Below are positions 1 to 7,080 of a stretch of DNA of 23,618 bases, in pieces. A model generated the notes under the pieces. It did no database searches and had not been told where the DNA came from. It saw only the letters and a list, made by a program, of their open reading frames with translations. The translations under genes were made by a program, and so were the position numbers. Positions within the stretch are counted from its first letter, which is position 1, and every line of letters starts with the position of its first letter. The stretch comes from DATKKX01 sp035542775. GTDB lineage: Bacteria > Planctomycetota > Phycisphaerae > UBA1845 > UTPLA1. The stretch is from the NCBI GenBank assembly GCA_035542775.1, contig DATKKX010000340.1, positions 1 to 23,618 on the forward strand, written 5' to 3'.

Positions 1-2916
1 AGCGAAGGTGATGAGCAGGATGGCGTTGGCCACAGCGATCCCAACCGCCATTGTGGCTCCCATGAACGATTCGATGTTGATCGTCGTGCGGCTGATCCAC
101 AGGGCCACCGCCACGCCGGCGATCACGGCCGGAACCGTCGAAACCGTGGCCAACGAAATGCGGATCGACTCGAAATTCGCCGCCAGCAGCAGAAAGATCA
201 CGACCACGGTCAGCAGCAGGCCGAGCTCCAGGCCGCCGAACATCTGCTGCATCGGAGCGATCTGACCCCGGACCGACACCGTGACTCCTCGCGGTGGTTC
301 GCCGGCCGCCTGGATGGCTCGGTCAACCTGCCGCGCTACGCGTCCGAGATCATCTCCGACCATGTTCGCCGTCAGCGTGACCATCCGCTGCATGTCATAG
401 CGGTCGTACTCCCCGATGGCGCTGGATTCGGCGACGTCCGCCACGTTGCGGAGGAGCACGCGGGTTCCCAGGGGCGGCCACTGTGTGCCAACGGCGTTTT
501 TCCTCGCCGTGGCTGACAGGTTGCGCAGGAGCACGTCGCGATCGATGCTCGGCCACACCGAGAGATTTCTGAGTTCCTCCGCGCTGTTCATCTCGGTTTG
601 CGGGATCTCGACCTGAACCTGGTAACCCACGCCGCTCTTGGGGTCGGCCCAGAACAGCGGCACCACGAAGCGGCTGGAGGACGTGGCCGCCAGGGTCGTC
701 CGCGCCACGTCCATGATCGTCGCCCCGATAATCCCGCTTCGTTCGCGATCCACCTTCACGTCGATGGTGGGATAGTCAAACCGCTGCCCGTATTGCAGGT
801 CGCGGAGTTGCGGAATCTGCGCCAGGCCCTCGTGGAGCTTCTCAGCGTACGCCCGGCTGGCGTTCAGATCCGGCCCCGCGGCTACCACTTCCACCGGCGT
901 CGGCGAGCCGAAGCTCATCACGCGGCTGACGATGTCGCCGGGCTCGAAGGAGAACTTCACATCCGGCATCACGGCCGGCAGCTTGCGGCGGAGCGTCTCC
1001 TGAAGGTCGGCGACACGCACGCCGGCTTTCGGCTTGAGTTGCACGTTCAGGACCGCCTCGTGGGGTCCGCTCGTCCACAGGTAGATCGTGTTGATTGAAT
1101 AACTGGAGGGCTGGGTACCCACAAAACCGAGGCTGATCTCCACGTTGTCCGGCCCGACCTCCTGCTTGATCACGTCCAGCGTCTTCAGGGCGAGCTTCTC
1201 TGTCGGGTCAATGTAGGTGCCCGTGGGGGCCCTCAATCGCAACTGAAATTGTCCGGTGTCGATCAGCGGAAAGATCTCCATCCCCAGCCGGCTGCCGACC
1301 AGCAGGACGATACCGCACGCGGCAACCAGGTACCCGACGACGACGCGCCGGCGGTGCTGCACGATCTTCTCCAGTGTGCGGGCATAGGCGGCCTGGAATC
1401 GGGCGAAGCCGTATCGCGACGGCTTCTCCTCGCCGCCTTCATGAGCGCGCAGCACCCACGTCGCCAGGACCGGCACGAACGTGCTGCTCAACACGTAGGA
1501 TGCCACCATCGAGAAGCCGACTGCCAGCGAAAGCGGAATGAACATCCCGCGGGCGGCGCCCTTCATGAGGAAAGACGGCACGAAGACCGAAAGCACGCAG
1601 AGCATCGATACGAAGCGGGGCAGCACCGTTTCCGCCGTGGCATCCAGCGAAGAGCGGGCAATCGACTTGCCGCGCGAGCGGTGGGTGTGGATGTTCTCGA
1701 TCGTTACGGTGGCTTCGTCGACCAGCATGCCCACCGCTAACGCCAGTCCGCCCAGCGTCATGATGTTGACCGTGTAGCCCGTAGTCCACAGAGCCAGCGC
1801 CGCAAAAGCCAGCGACAACGGGATATTCAAAACCACGACGATGGCGCTGCGTAGATCGCGCAGGAAGAGCAACACCATCAGCCCCGTCAGAACCGCCCCC
1901 ATGGCGCTCTCCATCACCAGGCCGGAGATGGCTCGCTTGACGTACGGGGACTGGTCGAACTCGTAGCTGACCTTCACGTCCTCGGGCAGGACAGCCTGGA
2001 ATCTCGACAGGTTCTCCTTGACGAGGTTCACCACCGCCAGCGTGGAGGCGTCCGCGCGTTTAGTCACGGGGATGTACACGGTGCGCCGGCCGTTCACCAG
2101 GGCGTGGCAAGTGATGATGTCCGAGGCATCCTCTACGGCGGCCACGTCGCGCAGGAACACCGTCGGGTAAGCGCCGGTCATCAGCGGAACCCGCGCCAGC
2201 TCCTTGATATCTCGCACAACGGCGTTGGTGGGGATCATGGGCCATAGGTCCCCTACCACCGCATTACCCGATGGGATCACCTGGTTGGCAGTGGCCACTT
2301 TGGTAATCACTTCATCAAGCGATAGGTTGTACGCCTGCAGCCGGTCAGGATCGATGCGTACGACGATCGACCGCTGGCTTCCTCCAAAGGGCGGCGGCGC
2401 GGATACCCCTCGCAGCGTGGCGAACAAGGGCCGCACGCGGAACAACGCCAGGTCCTGCAACTCCGTCACGCTTCGCGTTTCGCTCGAGAACACCAGATTG
2501 CCCACCGGCACGCTGCCGGCGTCGAAACGCAAGACGAACGGCGGCAGGGTGCCCGGCGGCATAAAGGCCCGCGAACGATCCACCTCCGCGGTCGTCTCCG
2601 CCATCGCCGCGGCCATATCCGTGCCGGGGTAGAATTCCAGCTTGATGAGCGCGATGCCCTGGATGCTCTTGGATTCGACATGCCGGATCCCGGTGATGTA
2701 GAGGAAGTGGTATTCGTAGTAGTTGGTGAGGAACCCTTCCATTTGGGCCGGGTCCATCCCGCCGTAGGGCTGCGAGACGTAGATGGTTGGAGTGCCGAGG
2801 TTAGGGAAGATGTCCCGCGGCATCTGCCGGATGGCCATAATGGCCCCGAGGACCACGGCCGTGATCAACACAACCACGGTGATGGGCCGGCGCATCGCTG
2901 TGGCTGGCAAGCTCAT
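1..2916 (-). CDS. RND-family efflux permease (AcrB/HAE-like), 3' end cut by window
   Basis: Inner-membrane proton-driven pump of the resistance-nodulation-division superfamily, working as a trimer with a periplasmic adaptor and an outer-membrane channel. The 972 residues in view start MSLPATAMRRPITVVVLI, the usual cytoplasmic stub plus TM1. They continue through the porter domain (QPYGGMDPAQME), the TM4 relay segment (GMLVDEATVTIEN, D400-E401), a second porter half, and TM10 (GIAVANAILLITFA), where the window ends. About 80 C-terminal residues of a normal ~1040-1060 are missing. The ATG follows GGGAGG with 5-nt spacing. The DEA motif argues against the heavy-metal CzcA branch, so substrate is probably organic, but it cannot be named. 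AcrB's second relay Asp is Glu here and its TM10 Lys is Ala. No adaptor gene lies upstream; adaptor and channel may lie beyond the left edge. Confidence 0.93.
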   Translation of the reverse strand, partial: MSLPATAMRRPITVVVLITAVVLGAIMAIRQMPRDIFPNLGTPTIYVSQPYGGMDPAQMEGFLTNYYEYHFLYITGIRHVESKSIQGIALIKLEFYPGTDMAAAMAETTAEVDRSRAFMPPGTLPPFVLRFDAGSVPVGNLVFSSETRSVTELQDLALFRVRPLFATLRGVSAPPPFGGSQRSIVVRIDPDRLQAYNLSLDEVITKVATANQVIPSGNAVVGDLWPMIPTNAVVRDIKELARVPLMTGAYPTVFLRDVAAVEDASDIITCHALVNGRRTVYIPVTKRADASTLAVVNLVKENLSRFQAVLPEDVKVSYEFDQSPYVKRAISGLVMESAMGAVLTGLMVLLFLRDLRSAIVVVLNIPLSLAFAALALWTTGYTVNIMTLGGLALAVGMLVDEATVTIENIHTHRSRGKSIARSSLDATAETVLPRFVSMLCVLSVFVPSFLMKGAARGMFIPLSLAVGFSMVASYVLSSTFVPVLATWVLRAHEGGEEKPSRYGFARFQAAYARTLEKIVQHRRRVVVGYLVAACGIVLLVGSRLGMEIFPLIDTGQFQLRLRAPTGTYIDPTEKLALKTLDVIKQEVGPDNVEISLGFVGTQPSSYSINTIYLWTSGPHEAVLNVQLKPKAGVRVADLQETLRRKLPAVMPDVKFSFEPGDIVSRVMSFGSPTPVEVVAAGPDLNASRAYAEKLHEGLAQIPQLRDLQYGQRFDYPTIDVKVDRERSGIIGATIMDVARTTLAATSSSRFVVPLFWADPKSGVGYQVQVEIPQTEMNSAEELRNLSVWPSIDRDVLLRNLSATARKNAVGTQWPPLGTRVLLRNVADVAESSAIGEYDRYDMQRMVTLTANMVGDDLGRVARQVDRAIQAAGEPPRGVTVSVRGQIAPMQQMFGGLELGLLLTVVVIFLLLAANFESIRISLATVSTVPAVIAGVAVALWISRTTINIESFMGATMAVGIAVANAILLITFA

Positions 2917-3419
2917 GCCTACCTCCCGCTGGATGCTGGTCTTGTGAAACGCCCGAGCCGTCAAACCGACCGGATGTCGGCACGGCGCAATCGATCATAG
3001 TCGATTCGCGCAAAAGCGACGAGAGAAATACGGACAGCCCGGCACCGCTGTAACAGTCCGACCTGAAAGGGATTGTGTCCGGGCGGCTGATCGAGTCACC
3101 GGCGTGAGCAGCCCGCCGGCGGACATGAAGGCGTTTGATCGACCGAGGCGGACGACCGTCCTCGCCATGGCCCGCGGGCAGCTCGCAGGTTCTCTTCGGC
3201 GGCTGGGAGAGAGATCCTGTGCCGGCGATTTCAAGGGCCAGGCGTCCGTGCCTCACCCTCATGGATGCTGTAGCCGCATGCGACCGTCGCCATTGCCTTG
3301 TCCTGTTTTGACGGTTCAAATATCAGCTATCGGACTGTGTGCCTCGCGGTCCCTTCCACTTTACCTGGAGCGCGCCCGCAGCTGCTGCTGGAGCAATGCT
3401 CCATCGAGGAGCGGAGCCG
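2917..3419. other. Intergenic region between divergent RND and AAA+ genes
   Basis: About 500 bases between the divergent RND permease and Ycf46-type ATPase starts. Open frames cross it on both strands, but none shows a family motif, a convincing ribosome site or protein-like composition. Visible structures are an inverted repeat at 2985-3011 and a small TGGAGC/GCTCCA hairpin at 3389-3403, just before the ATPase start. A TTGACG at 3308-3313 could be a -35 box for the ATPase, but I see no good -10 at a proper distance. Confidence 0.5.
2985..3011. promoter_or_regulatory. Inverted repeat, possible operator of the RND gene
   Basis: AATCGA (2989-2994) and TCGATT (3001-3006) form an inverted repeat around a 6-base centre. 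It is extended on both sides by GCGC with a single extra C on the right arm. It lies about 70 bases upstream of the permease start, where local repressors of efflux pumps commonly bind. No regulator gene is adjacent, so the role is inferred. Confidence 0.3.
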
Positions 3420-4907
3420 ATGGCTGAAACCCTCGATGATCTTCGACTGTTGATCCGCTCGCGGCATCCGGTCGTCACCATCGAAACCCACGAAGAGCGC
3501 CGCGCCGTCGCGCGGGTCAGGCAGGCCGCCGAGAGCTTCTCTTATTCCTGCTATGTATGGAACCTCGTCGATGGGATGCAGGAACTGACTCGCACGGGCG
3601 CCAAGATCCCCCACACCGGCAAGCCCGCGGAGGTTCTTGCCAGCATCGGCGCGCAGTCCTGGCCGGCTGTCTACATCCTGGAGGATTTCTGCCCCCACCT
3701 CAAGGACCCCATGATCCAGCGTCTGTTTCGCGGACTCGCCGAGAATGCGTCATCGCGTCTGCAAACCGTGGTGTTGATCGACGCGGCGACCGATTTACCC
3801 GAATCCCTGTCCCGGCTGGCCGTGCCGTTTACATTCCGCCTGCCCAACGAGGCGGAGTTGGAGACGGTTGTTCGCGAGACGTTCAAGGAGCATGCCCGCT
3901 ACCTGAAGATTCACAGCGAACTCAACCAGCACCAGTTCAGCCATCTGGTCTGGATGCTTCGCGGCTTGACGGCCGAGGAGGCGAAGCTGGCCGTCTCCCG
4001 CGTGATACTCGACGACGATTGCCTCAACGCCGACGACATTCCCCGCCTGCTCTCCATCAAGAGGGAACTGGTCGACAAGGGCGGGGTGCTTGATTACATC
4101 GAGCCCGCAGGTGATTTGGACAGCATCGGCGGCCTCGACAGGTTGAAGAAATGGCTGATCAAGCGCGCCGGCGCGATGACGCCCCAGGCCCACGATTTCG
4201 GTCTGGACCCGCCCCGGGGCATCCTTCTGCTTGGCGTCCAGGGGTGCGGGAAGAGTGCCGCCTGCAAGGCCGTGGCGGCGGCGTGGCATCTGCCGCTGCT
4301 CCGCCTCGATCCCGCCTGCCTCTATGACAAGTTTGTCGGCGAATCGGAGAAGCACCTGCGAAAGGCCATCCAGCAGGCCGAAGCGATGGCCCCGATCGTT
4401 CTGTGGATCGATGAGATTGAAAAGGCCTTCGCCTCGGCCGGAGCCGAGTCGGCGGACGGCGGTTTGTCCAAGCGGATGTTCGGCACGCTTCTCAGTTGGC
4501 TCCAGGATCACAAATCGCCGATCTTCTGTGCCGCCACCGCCAACGACATCAGCGCGCTGCCGCCGGAGTTGATCCGCAAGGGCAGGTTCGACGAGATATT
4601 CTTCGTGGATCTGCCCAATCGCGAGGTCCGGCAGCGCATCTTGACCATCCATCTGCTGAAGCGAAAACGTCTCCCGGAACAGTTCGACGTGGCGGCTCTA
4701 GCCGACGCCTCGGAGGGTTTTTCCGGCGCCGAAATCGAGCAAGTCGTCATCTCCGCGCTCTACGCCGCCTTCGGCGCTCATCGAGATCTGACGCAGGCGG
4801 ACATTCTGAACGAACTGCACGACTCCCGCCCACTATCCGTGACCATGGCGGAAAGGGTCGCGGCCCTCAGAGCATGGGCAGCCGATCGCTGCGTCCCCGC
4901 GGATTAG
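3420..4907 (+). CDS. ycf46: Ycf46-type AAA+ ATPase
   Basis: 495-residue AAA+ ATPase of the Ycf46 family, cytosolic proteins known from cyanobacteria, plastids and scattered bacteria and tied in the literature to CO2/photosynthesis regulation and stress; here the role is unknown. The N-terminal ~200 residues match the family's degenerate ATPase-like half (LLIRSRHPVVTIETHEERRA). The C-terminal half has Walker A GVQGCGKS (K278), Walker B VLWIDEIEK (D331, E332), a sensor-1 region (AATAND) and the RKGRFDEIF arginine-finger segment, then the small alpha lid (GFSGAEIEQVVISALY). I chose the ATG at 3420, preceded by GAGGAGCGGA, over an upstream in-frame GTG (3339) that adds 27 residues with no family character. 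It converges on the kinase gene with a 25-bp gap and no obvious terminator between them. Confidence 0.92.
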   Translation: MAETLDDLRLLIRSRHPVVTIETHEERRAVARVRQAAESFSYSCYVWNLVDGMQELTRTGAKIPHTGKPAEVLASIGAQSWPAVYILEDFCPHLKDPMIQRLFRGLAENASSRLQTVVLIDAATDLPESLSRLAVPFTFRLPNEAELETVVRETFKEHARYLKIHSELNQHQFSHLVWMLRGLTAEEAKLAVSRVILDDDCLNADDIPRLLSIKRELVDKGGVLDYIEPAGDLDSIGGLDRLKKWLIKRAGAMTPQAHDFGLDPPRGILLLGVQGCGKSAACKAVAAAWHLPLLRLDPACLYDKFVGESEKHLRKAIQQAEAMAPIVLWIDEIEKAFASAGAESADGGLSKRMFGTLLSWLQDHKSPIFCAATANDISALPPELIRKGRFDEIFFVDLPNREVRQRILTIHLLKRKRLPEQFDVAALADASEGFSGAEIEQVVISALYAAFGAHRDLTQADILNELHDSRPLSVTMAERVAALRAWAADRCVPAD

Positions 4908-4932
4908 ACCATTTTCCGGATGAAAGAGCGAC

Positions 4933-5760
4933 TCAGCCCGTCTGGGCCAGTCGGTCGAAGCTGACTTCCAGGCGGTCTTTGACGAGTTGCATGTTGTTGG
5001 GGCGGGCGGCGCGATCGGACTGGCAGCAGTCCTCGATGAGCTTGAGGATGGTGGGATCGAGCTTGCGGCTTTGATCCAGCGTGGGGTTCATCCACCGTTC
5101 GAGGTTGATGCCGGCTTTGCTGACGGCGGCGGCGTTCAGCTCGGTTTCGACGGACCGGCCGAGGAAGATGCGGTGCATGGTGGCGCCGAGGCCGAACACG
5201 TCGGTCCGCTGATCGAGGGCCTGGCGGTCGACCTGCTCCTTGGCGATGAAGTCCTTGGTGCCCTGGATGCGCTCCTTGCGGGTGTACATCGGGCAGGCCT
5301 GGCCGAAGTCGATCAGGGTGGGCCGGCCATTGGGGGCACAGAGAATGTTGCGTGGCTTGAGGTCGGCGTGGACGAAGCCGCGGTTGTGCAGGTCCGCCAG
5401 GCCGTCGGCGGCGTGCCAGAAGATCTTCAGCAGCAGCGAGAGCGGGGCCGTCTCGGCGAACTTGTCCAGGGGGATGCCGTCCACGAAGACGAGGATGTTG
5501 TAGGCCTCGATGGCCCGCAGCTTGCGCTTGACGATGCCGAACTCGACGGTCTTGCGGAGGACGGGGTGGTTGTTCTGGACGCCGACGTCAAACTCGTTCT
5601 TGAGCTGCCGGATCTGTGACTGCCAGTTGGGGGCGTTGGCGGAGACGTACTTCTTGCAGTACATCTTGCTGTCGGTGACATCCCGCATGAGGGACACCTG
5701 GGTGCCGGCTCCGGTGCCCAGGTCGCGAACGAACATCAGATTCTCAAGGCGCTTCGACAT
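4933..5760 (-). CDS. Soluble eukaryotic-type Ser/Thr protein kinase
   Basis: 275-residue Hanks-type kinase domain with nothing appended: no transmembrane segment, PASTA, TPR or WD repeats. Subdomains in order: glycine loop GTGAGT (15-20), ATP-anchoring Lys K36 in MYCKKY, alpha-C Glu E56, catalytic loop HADLKPRN (D133, N138), metal-binding DFG (D151), an activation-segment end reading IAKEQ in place of APE, and the subdomain IX DVFGLGAT. All catalytic residues are present, so it should be active. The HRD arginine is Ala, making it a non-RD kinase. The start lacks a clear Shine-Dalgarno. It is convergent with the Ycf46-type ATPase. Target is unknown; a functional link with the ATPase is only suggested by adjacency. 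Confidence 0.92.
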   Translation of the reverse strand: MSKRLENLMFVRDLGTGAGTQVSLMRDVTDSKMYCKKYVSANAPNWQSQIRQLKNEFDVGVQNNHPVLRKTVEFGIVKRKLRAIEAYNILVFVDGIPLDKFAETAPLSLLLKIFWHAADGLADLHNRGFVHADLKPRNILCAPNGRPTLIDFGQACPMYTRKERIQGTKDFIAKEQVDRQALDQRTDVFGLGATMHRIFLGRSVETELNAAAVSKAGINLERWMNPTLDQSRKLDPTILKLIEDCCQSDRAARPNNMQLVKDRLEVSFDRLAQTG

Positions 5761-6118
5761 CTGGTGTGCAGCGTGTATATGTCGGCGGCATTCCGACCAC
5801 CCCGGGCTTCCACAGGACGCCTCGCCCCCGTGCAGATCTCGCGCGCGTCCCTCGGCGGCATTCGCCTCGGAGCCCTACATCATCAACGCCTCGGCGCGAC
5901 GGCCCCCCAACAAGCCTGCCTTGGTGTGGTGTGCTCTGACGGTCGGTGCAGCTACCCTGATATCGCCTCGGTGCAATACCTACTATTCGTGTTTTTGGCG
6001 AAGCCAAATACCGTATATAGGGCAGTGAGCGGCAAGCGGAGAGAGCGGGTCGCGTGAACGAGATAAAAGGAAGATAACAGGCTAGCGTGTCGTCTCCCTC
6101 GGTGCTGCCTCAACTCAC

Positions 6119-6135
6119 GTTAATGTTACTATAAC
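6119..6135. promoter_or_regulatory. 17-bp dyad, copy 1 of a shared operator-like motif
   Basis: GTTAATGTTACTATAAC has GTTA/TAAC ends and matches 13 of 17 positions of the dyad at 7064-7080, which overlaps a strong minus-strand -10 box. Two copies in one gene-poor region suggest a DNA-binding site; the regulator is unknown. Confidence 0.3.
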
Positions 6136-6282
6136 GGAAGGCCAAGTGTCTTTCCATGATGAGCGGGCCGATTCCCGGCAATACGCCGTTTTTGGGGTGC
6201 GATGGGGGCCTGTGCGGCCGGAAAAGTGGGCGATTTCGCCCGGTTTTCGAGCGTGAAGGGGTATTTCTGCGCTGAATCAGGG

Positions 6283-6298
6283 TTGGCACAGGTCTTGC
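6283..6298 (+). promoter_or_regulatory. Sigma-54 (-24/-12) type promoter
   Basis: TTGGCAC-AGGTC-TTGC fits the RpoN consensus YTGGCAC-N5-TTGC: every conserved base of the -24 and -12 elements is present with exact 5-base spacing. The predicted start is near 6310, about 50 bases before the ATG of the 55-codon ORF. The palindrome GGGCGA-TT-TCGCCC (6228-6241), about 40 bp upstream, could be an enhancer-binding-protein site, though such sites usually lie further away. No sigma-54 activator gene is in view. Confidence 0.5.
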
Positions 6299-6358
6299 GA
6301 TTCCTTGGATTGCCTCGCGATGTTCCCCGGCCGCGACGGCCGGATGGGAAGATCAACC

Positions 6359-6526
6359 ATGGCATCCATGCCCAGCACAAAACGTCACATCGCCTTTCGA
6401 GGGCTCCGCCGTCTGGTCACGGTGGCCCGGTGGCTCCTGCGGTCAAGGCTCACCGCCCGAGCAGCGCGGCCGCGGGCGCGGCCGGCTGCACCGGTCATCC
6501 CGAACGCGTGCTACTACGTCGAGTGA
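6359..6526 (+). CDS. Possible small basic peptide behind sigma-54-like promoter
   Basis: 55-codon ORF with no family I recognise. It has a short polar start, a strongly basic middle (FRGLRRLVTVARWLLRSRL, amphipathic-helix-like), an Arg/Ala/Pro stretch and a distinctive end, VIPNACYYVE. The ATG at 6359 follows GGGAAGA at a usable distance; ATGs in frame at 6320, 6344 and 6368 are alternatives. Support comes mainly from the well-formed sigma-54-like promoter about 60 bases upstream and a hairpin-rich tail 30-75 bases downstream. High Arg content in GC-rich DNA can arise by chance, so this could equally be non-coding RNA. A precursor peptide or membrane-active peptide is speculation. Confidence 0.3.
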   Translation: MASMPSTKRHIAFRGLRRLVTVARWLLRSRLTARAARPRARPAAPVIPNACYYVE

Positions 6527-6552
6527 GGCACGCGGACGATCACAACGGAGAC

Positions 6553-6602
6553 CTTCAGGACACAGAGTCTGAAGCTGGCCCGCCGCGGTGGGCAGCTTCA
6601 GA
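6553..6602 (+). terminator. Competing hairpins after the 55-codon ORF
   Basis: CTGAAG (6569-6574) can pair either with CTTCAG upstream (6553-6558) or with CTTCAG downstream (6596-6601). The downstream choice is far stronger: a 13-bp stem 6568-6602 with one bulged G and an 8-base GC loop. It may end or protect the transcript from 6310. There is no immediate U-run, so factor-independent termination is uncertain. Confidence 0.35.
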
Positions 6603-6653
6603 ATGACGTCGGCGGCCAGATCGGGCTTTTCACCTCCTTTTGGGTCGGCGCAA

Positions 6654-6680
6654 CTTGAAATCTCTTGAAACCGCTTGAAA
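6654..6680. repeat. Three CTTGAAA repeats at 10-bp period
   Basis: CTTGAAA occurs at 6654-6660, 6664-6670 and 6674-6680 with unrelated 3-base spacers, so the copies sit on one face of the helix. The arrangement resembles a small iteron or activator-binding array. The segment also overlaps the frame downstream of the 59-codon minus ORF, so peptide repetition is an alternative reading. Confidence 0.5.
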
Positions 6681-6714
6681 ACCACGGAGGCCGTTGGCTC
6701 ATAGCTTTTGGTTC

Positions 6715-6894
6715 TTAGCCATCGGCGGTCAGCACCAGGCGGCCGCAAAGTGGTAAATCCCGGTAAAAGCCGGTACGAGAAGGCCGGTCGGCTTTCGGCG
6801 GCGCGGAGGCTCCGGGCAGGCTCGGGCACGGAGAAGTAGTGGTGCGAAAGCGGCTCGCCCCGGCTTGCCAGAGGTTCCAAGCTACGTGGTGCAT
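6715..6894 (-). CDS. Possible 59-aa protein behind attenuator-like leader
   Basis: 59-codon ORF starting MHHVAWNLWQAG and ending CGRLVLTADG. It has no recognised family. The evidence is its signals: AAGGAGG (6902-6908) sits 7 bases before the ATG, and a near-consensus sigma-70 promoter lies about 170 bases upstream with a structured leader between. A different frame starting at 6901 is longer (152 codons), but its ATG directly abuts the ribosome site, which is unfavourable. After the TAA (6715-6717) the same frame continues without another stop to 6598, including an ATG at 6702 opening 34 codons, so a longer protein broken by one stop is possible. Composition is unremarkable, and it may be a decaying repeat. 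Confidence 0.3.
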   Translation of the reverse strand: MHHVAWNLWQAGASRFRTTTSPCPSLPGASAPPKADRPSRTGFYRDLPLCGRLVLTADG

Positions 6895-6901
6895 CGTTCA
6901 T

Positions 6902-7066
6902 CCTCCTTCGGGCCCGCGGAAATTTTTTTCATCCGCGAATTAGCGCGACTTAAAGCACTTTAGGGTAAACGGCCTCGGAAGCCGTCAGCCGTCGGCTCAA
7001 AAACGCGGACCGGGTGCGACGGCGCTGTTCCGCGTGCGGACTGCGCAGACGCACCCCTTCACAGTT
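6902..7066 (-). promoter_or_regulatory. Attenuator-like 5' leader with four alternately pairing hexamers
   Basis: Read along the minus transcript from the predicted start near 7066: P1 CGCGGA (7034-7029), P2 TCCGCG (7009-7004) followed directly by TTTTT (7003-6999), P3 CGCGGA (6937-6932), P4 TCCGCG (6920-6915), then the ribosome site AAGGAGG (6908-6902). P1:P2 makes a GC-rich stem plus U-run, i.e. an intrinsic terminator. P2:P3 would disrupt it. P3:P4 forms a hairpin with an A-rich loop six bases before the ribosome site. A further rod-like hairpin (7056-7012, outer GGGTGCG/CGCACCC) competes with P1:P2. The layout is that of a transcription attenuator or riboswitch expression platform, or a ~70-nt small RNA with readthrough. 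The class is not recognised. Confidence 0.4.
6999..7035 (-). terminator. Intrinsic terminator candidate in the leader
   Basis: Seven-base-pair stem ACGCGGA/TCCGCGT (7035-7029 with 7009-7003) with a 19-base loop, ending in TTTTT (7003-6999) on the minus strand. It is only about 30-65 bases downstream of the predicted transcription start, as in attenuators. Confidence 0.45.
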
Positions 7067-7080
7067 ATGCTAACTATAAC
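7064..7080. promoter_or_regulatory. 17-bp dyad over the -10 box, copy 2
   Basis: GTTATGCTAACTATAAC on the plus strand has arms GTTAT/ATAAC and covers the minus-strand -10 element. Its core (GTTAGCATAAC on the minus strand) resembles the centre of DtxR/IdeR-type metal-repressor boxes, but the outer bases fit poorly, so that assignment is weak. Binding here would block the promoter. Confidence 0.35.

Larger units (their letters stand above)
5761..6358. other. Gene-poor stretch upstream of kinase and 55-aa ORF
   Basis: About 600 bases with no protein I can support; the open frames here look random (Arg/Pro/Ser-rich, no motif). It contains the kinase's upstream region, a TTTGGC-GAA-GCCAAA hairpin at 5994-6008, a 17-bp dyad at 6119-6135, a GGGCGA-TT-TCGCCC palindrome at 6228-6241 and a sigma-54-like promoter at 6283-6298. 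AT content is locally higher around 5990-6140 than in the flanking genes, as expected of regulatory DNA. Confidence 0.5.

Noticed and set aside
2801..3319. 172-codon minus frame upstream of the RND gene
   Set aside because: Its last ~115 bases overlap the RND gene in another frame and the translation has no motif; not needed to explain the region.
4908..4932. Bidirectional terminator between ATPase and kinase
   Set aside because: Only a 3-4 bp TTTC/GAAA pairing is possible, too weak to call.
6620..6650. AAAAGGAGGTGAAAAG on the minus strand as a ribosome site
   Set aside because: A perfect anti-SD match, but no ATG, GTG or TTG at a proper distance opens a useful frame; it probably occurs by chance or in a decayed sequence.
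6443..6901. 152-codon open frame on the minus strand
   Set aside because: Its ATG directly abuts the ribosome site (no spacing), composition is Arg/Pro-rich and the end runs antisense through the 55-codon ORF; the 59-codon frame has better start geometry.
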